From an uncultured Lachnospiraceae bacterium (GTDB taxonomy: Bacteria; Bacillota_A; Clostridia; Lachnospirales; Lachnospiraceae), in assembly GCA_947564305.1 (NCBI GenBank), contig CANOBT010000276.1, positions 1 through 5,710 on the forward strand: a stretch of DNA of 5,710 bases, given 5' to 3'. The notes under the pieces are model-generated. The model did not search any database and had not been told where the DNA came from. It was given only the letters and a program-made list of their open reading frames with translations. A program made the position numbers and the translations under genes. Shown here piece by piece: positions 5,450 through 5,710 of the stretch. Within the stretch, counting starts at the first letter, position 1, and every line of letters begins with the position of its first letter.

Positions 5450-5710
5450 ATGACAGATGAAATTTTGTCTTTGCAGGACAAAGTGAAATGTTTGGAAAAA
5501 GAAAATCAGTATCTAAAATCCCTGCTTGATCGAGCGGGGATTTCTTATCATGCGTCTGATGAAATGAAAAACAGGGATTTATTCGATCCAGACCAGGGAA
5601 AGAGAATCATCCCCAGAGAGATTACCGATCATGACGCGAATCTGTTTTTCGGCATGTTTTGGGGACGCACGGATGTATATGCCAAACATACCCTCAAAAA
5701 ATCTACGGGA
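5399..5710 (+). CDS. N-terminus of a TOTE conflict-system-like primase/helicase protein, cut by window edge, fused to YgiT start
   Basis: An open frame of 104 codons runs off the right edge. Residues 1-17 are the YgiT-like remnant. From M18 (ATG 5450) it reads MTDEILSLQDKVKCLEKENQ, a heptad-rich coiled coil running to LKSLLDRAGISY. It continues with GKRIIPREITDHDANLFF and GMFWGRTDVYAKHTLKKSTG. The coiled coil, then IIPREIT..(D/N)ANLFF..FWGR.DVYAKR...K.(S/T)G, is what I recall from the N-terminus of TOTE conflict-system proteins. These are large proteins with an archaeo-eukaryotic primase domain, usually joined to a superfamily II helicase and predicted to act in anti-phage or anti-element conflict. 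The native start is probably M18, yet no good ribosome site precedes 5450; GGGCGG (5387-5392) before 5399 is also poor. So the real product may be the chimera, or expression may be weak. Most of the protein lies outside the window. Confidence 0.72.
   Translation, partial: MTCFTCKGYMEKSLTTYMTDEILSLQDKVKCLEKENQYLKSLLDRAGISYHASDEMKNRDLFDPDQGKRIIPREITDHDANLFFGMFWGRTDVYAKHTLKKSTG

Noticed and set aside
1..5710. tRNA or rRNA genes, CRISPR repeats, IS terminal repeats
   Set aside because: No cloverleaf-like sequence, regularly spaced repeats, transposase or long inverted repeats were seen on either strand.

Overview
The window looks like accessory DNA from a spore-forming Firmicute, most likely in or near the Lachnospiraceae. 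The evidence is a spoIIID remnant with a sigma-E-type promoter, Shine-Dalgarno-led genes with GTG and TTG starts, and protein families that I associate from memory with gut Clostridia. All supported genes are on the + strand.

Layout. (1) Bases 82-281 hold a sigma-E-like promoter and the 5' part of spoIIID, which breaks up inside its DNA-recognition helix. (2) Bases 311-359 hold a 14-bp hairpin overlapping a possible sigma-A promoter, followed by a 13-codon ORF with a strong ribosome site. (3) Bases 436-1713 form a compact three-gene cluster: a DUF3990-type ADP-ribosyltransferase-fold gene broken by an internal deletion and frameshift, an intact conserved hypothetical of 138 aa, and an intact NADAR-family protein of 158 aa joined to it by an ATGA overlap. 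(4) Bases 1773-5155 hold a SWI2/SNF2 ATPase (859 aa, probably coupled to a five-codon leader ORF) followed by a SWIM zinc-finger protein (240 aa). (5) Bases 5206-5449 are the wreck of a DUF4258-YgiT type toxin-antitoxin pair. The first 17 codons of the YgiT gene are fused in frame to the start of a large protein that resembles the primase-domain protein of TOTE conflict systems and runs off the right edge.

How the parts fit. I infer a defence or conflict island that has turned over several times, with remnants of older modules (spoIIID, DUF3990, DUF4258/YgiT) at the joints. The most interesting module is DUF3990 / hypothetical / NADAR. NADAR proteins are known to act on ADP-ribose derivatives, including removal of ADP-ribose from guanine in systems paired with DarT-type toxins. 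An ART-fold gene directly upstream therefore suggests a reversible ADP-ribosylation toxin-antidote unit. Here the putative toxin has lost its centre while the antidote and the middle protein remain open. The other striking object is the in-frame YgiT-TOTE junction. Family assignments come from reading motifs by eye; no database search was possible.
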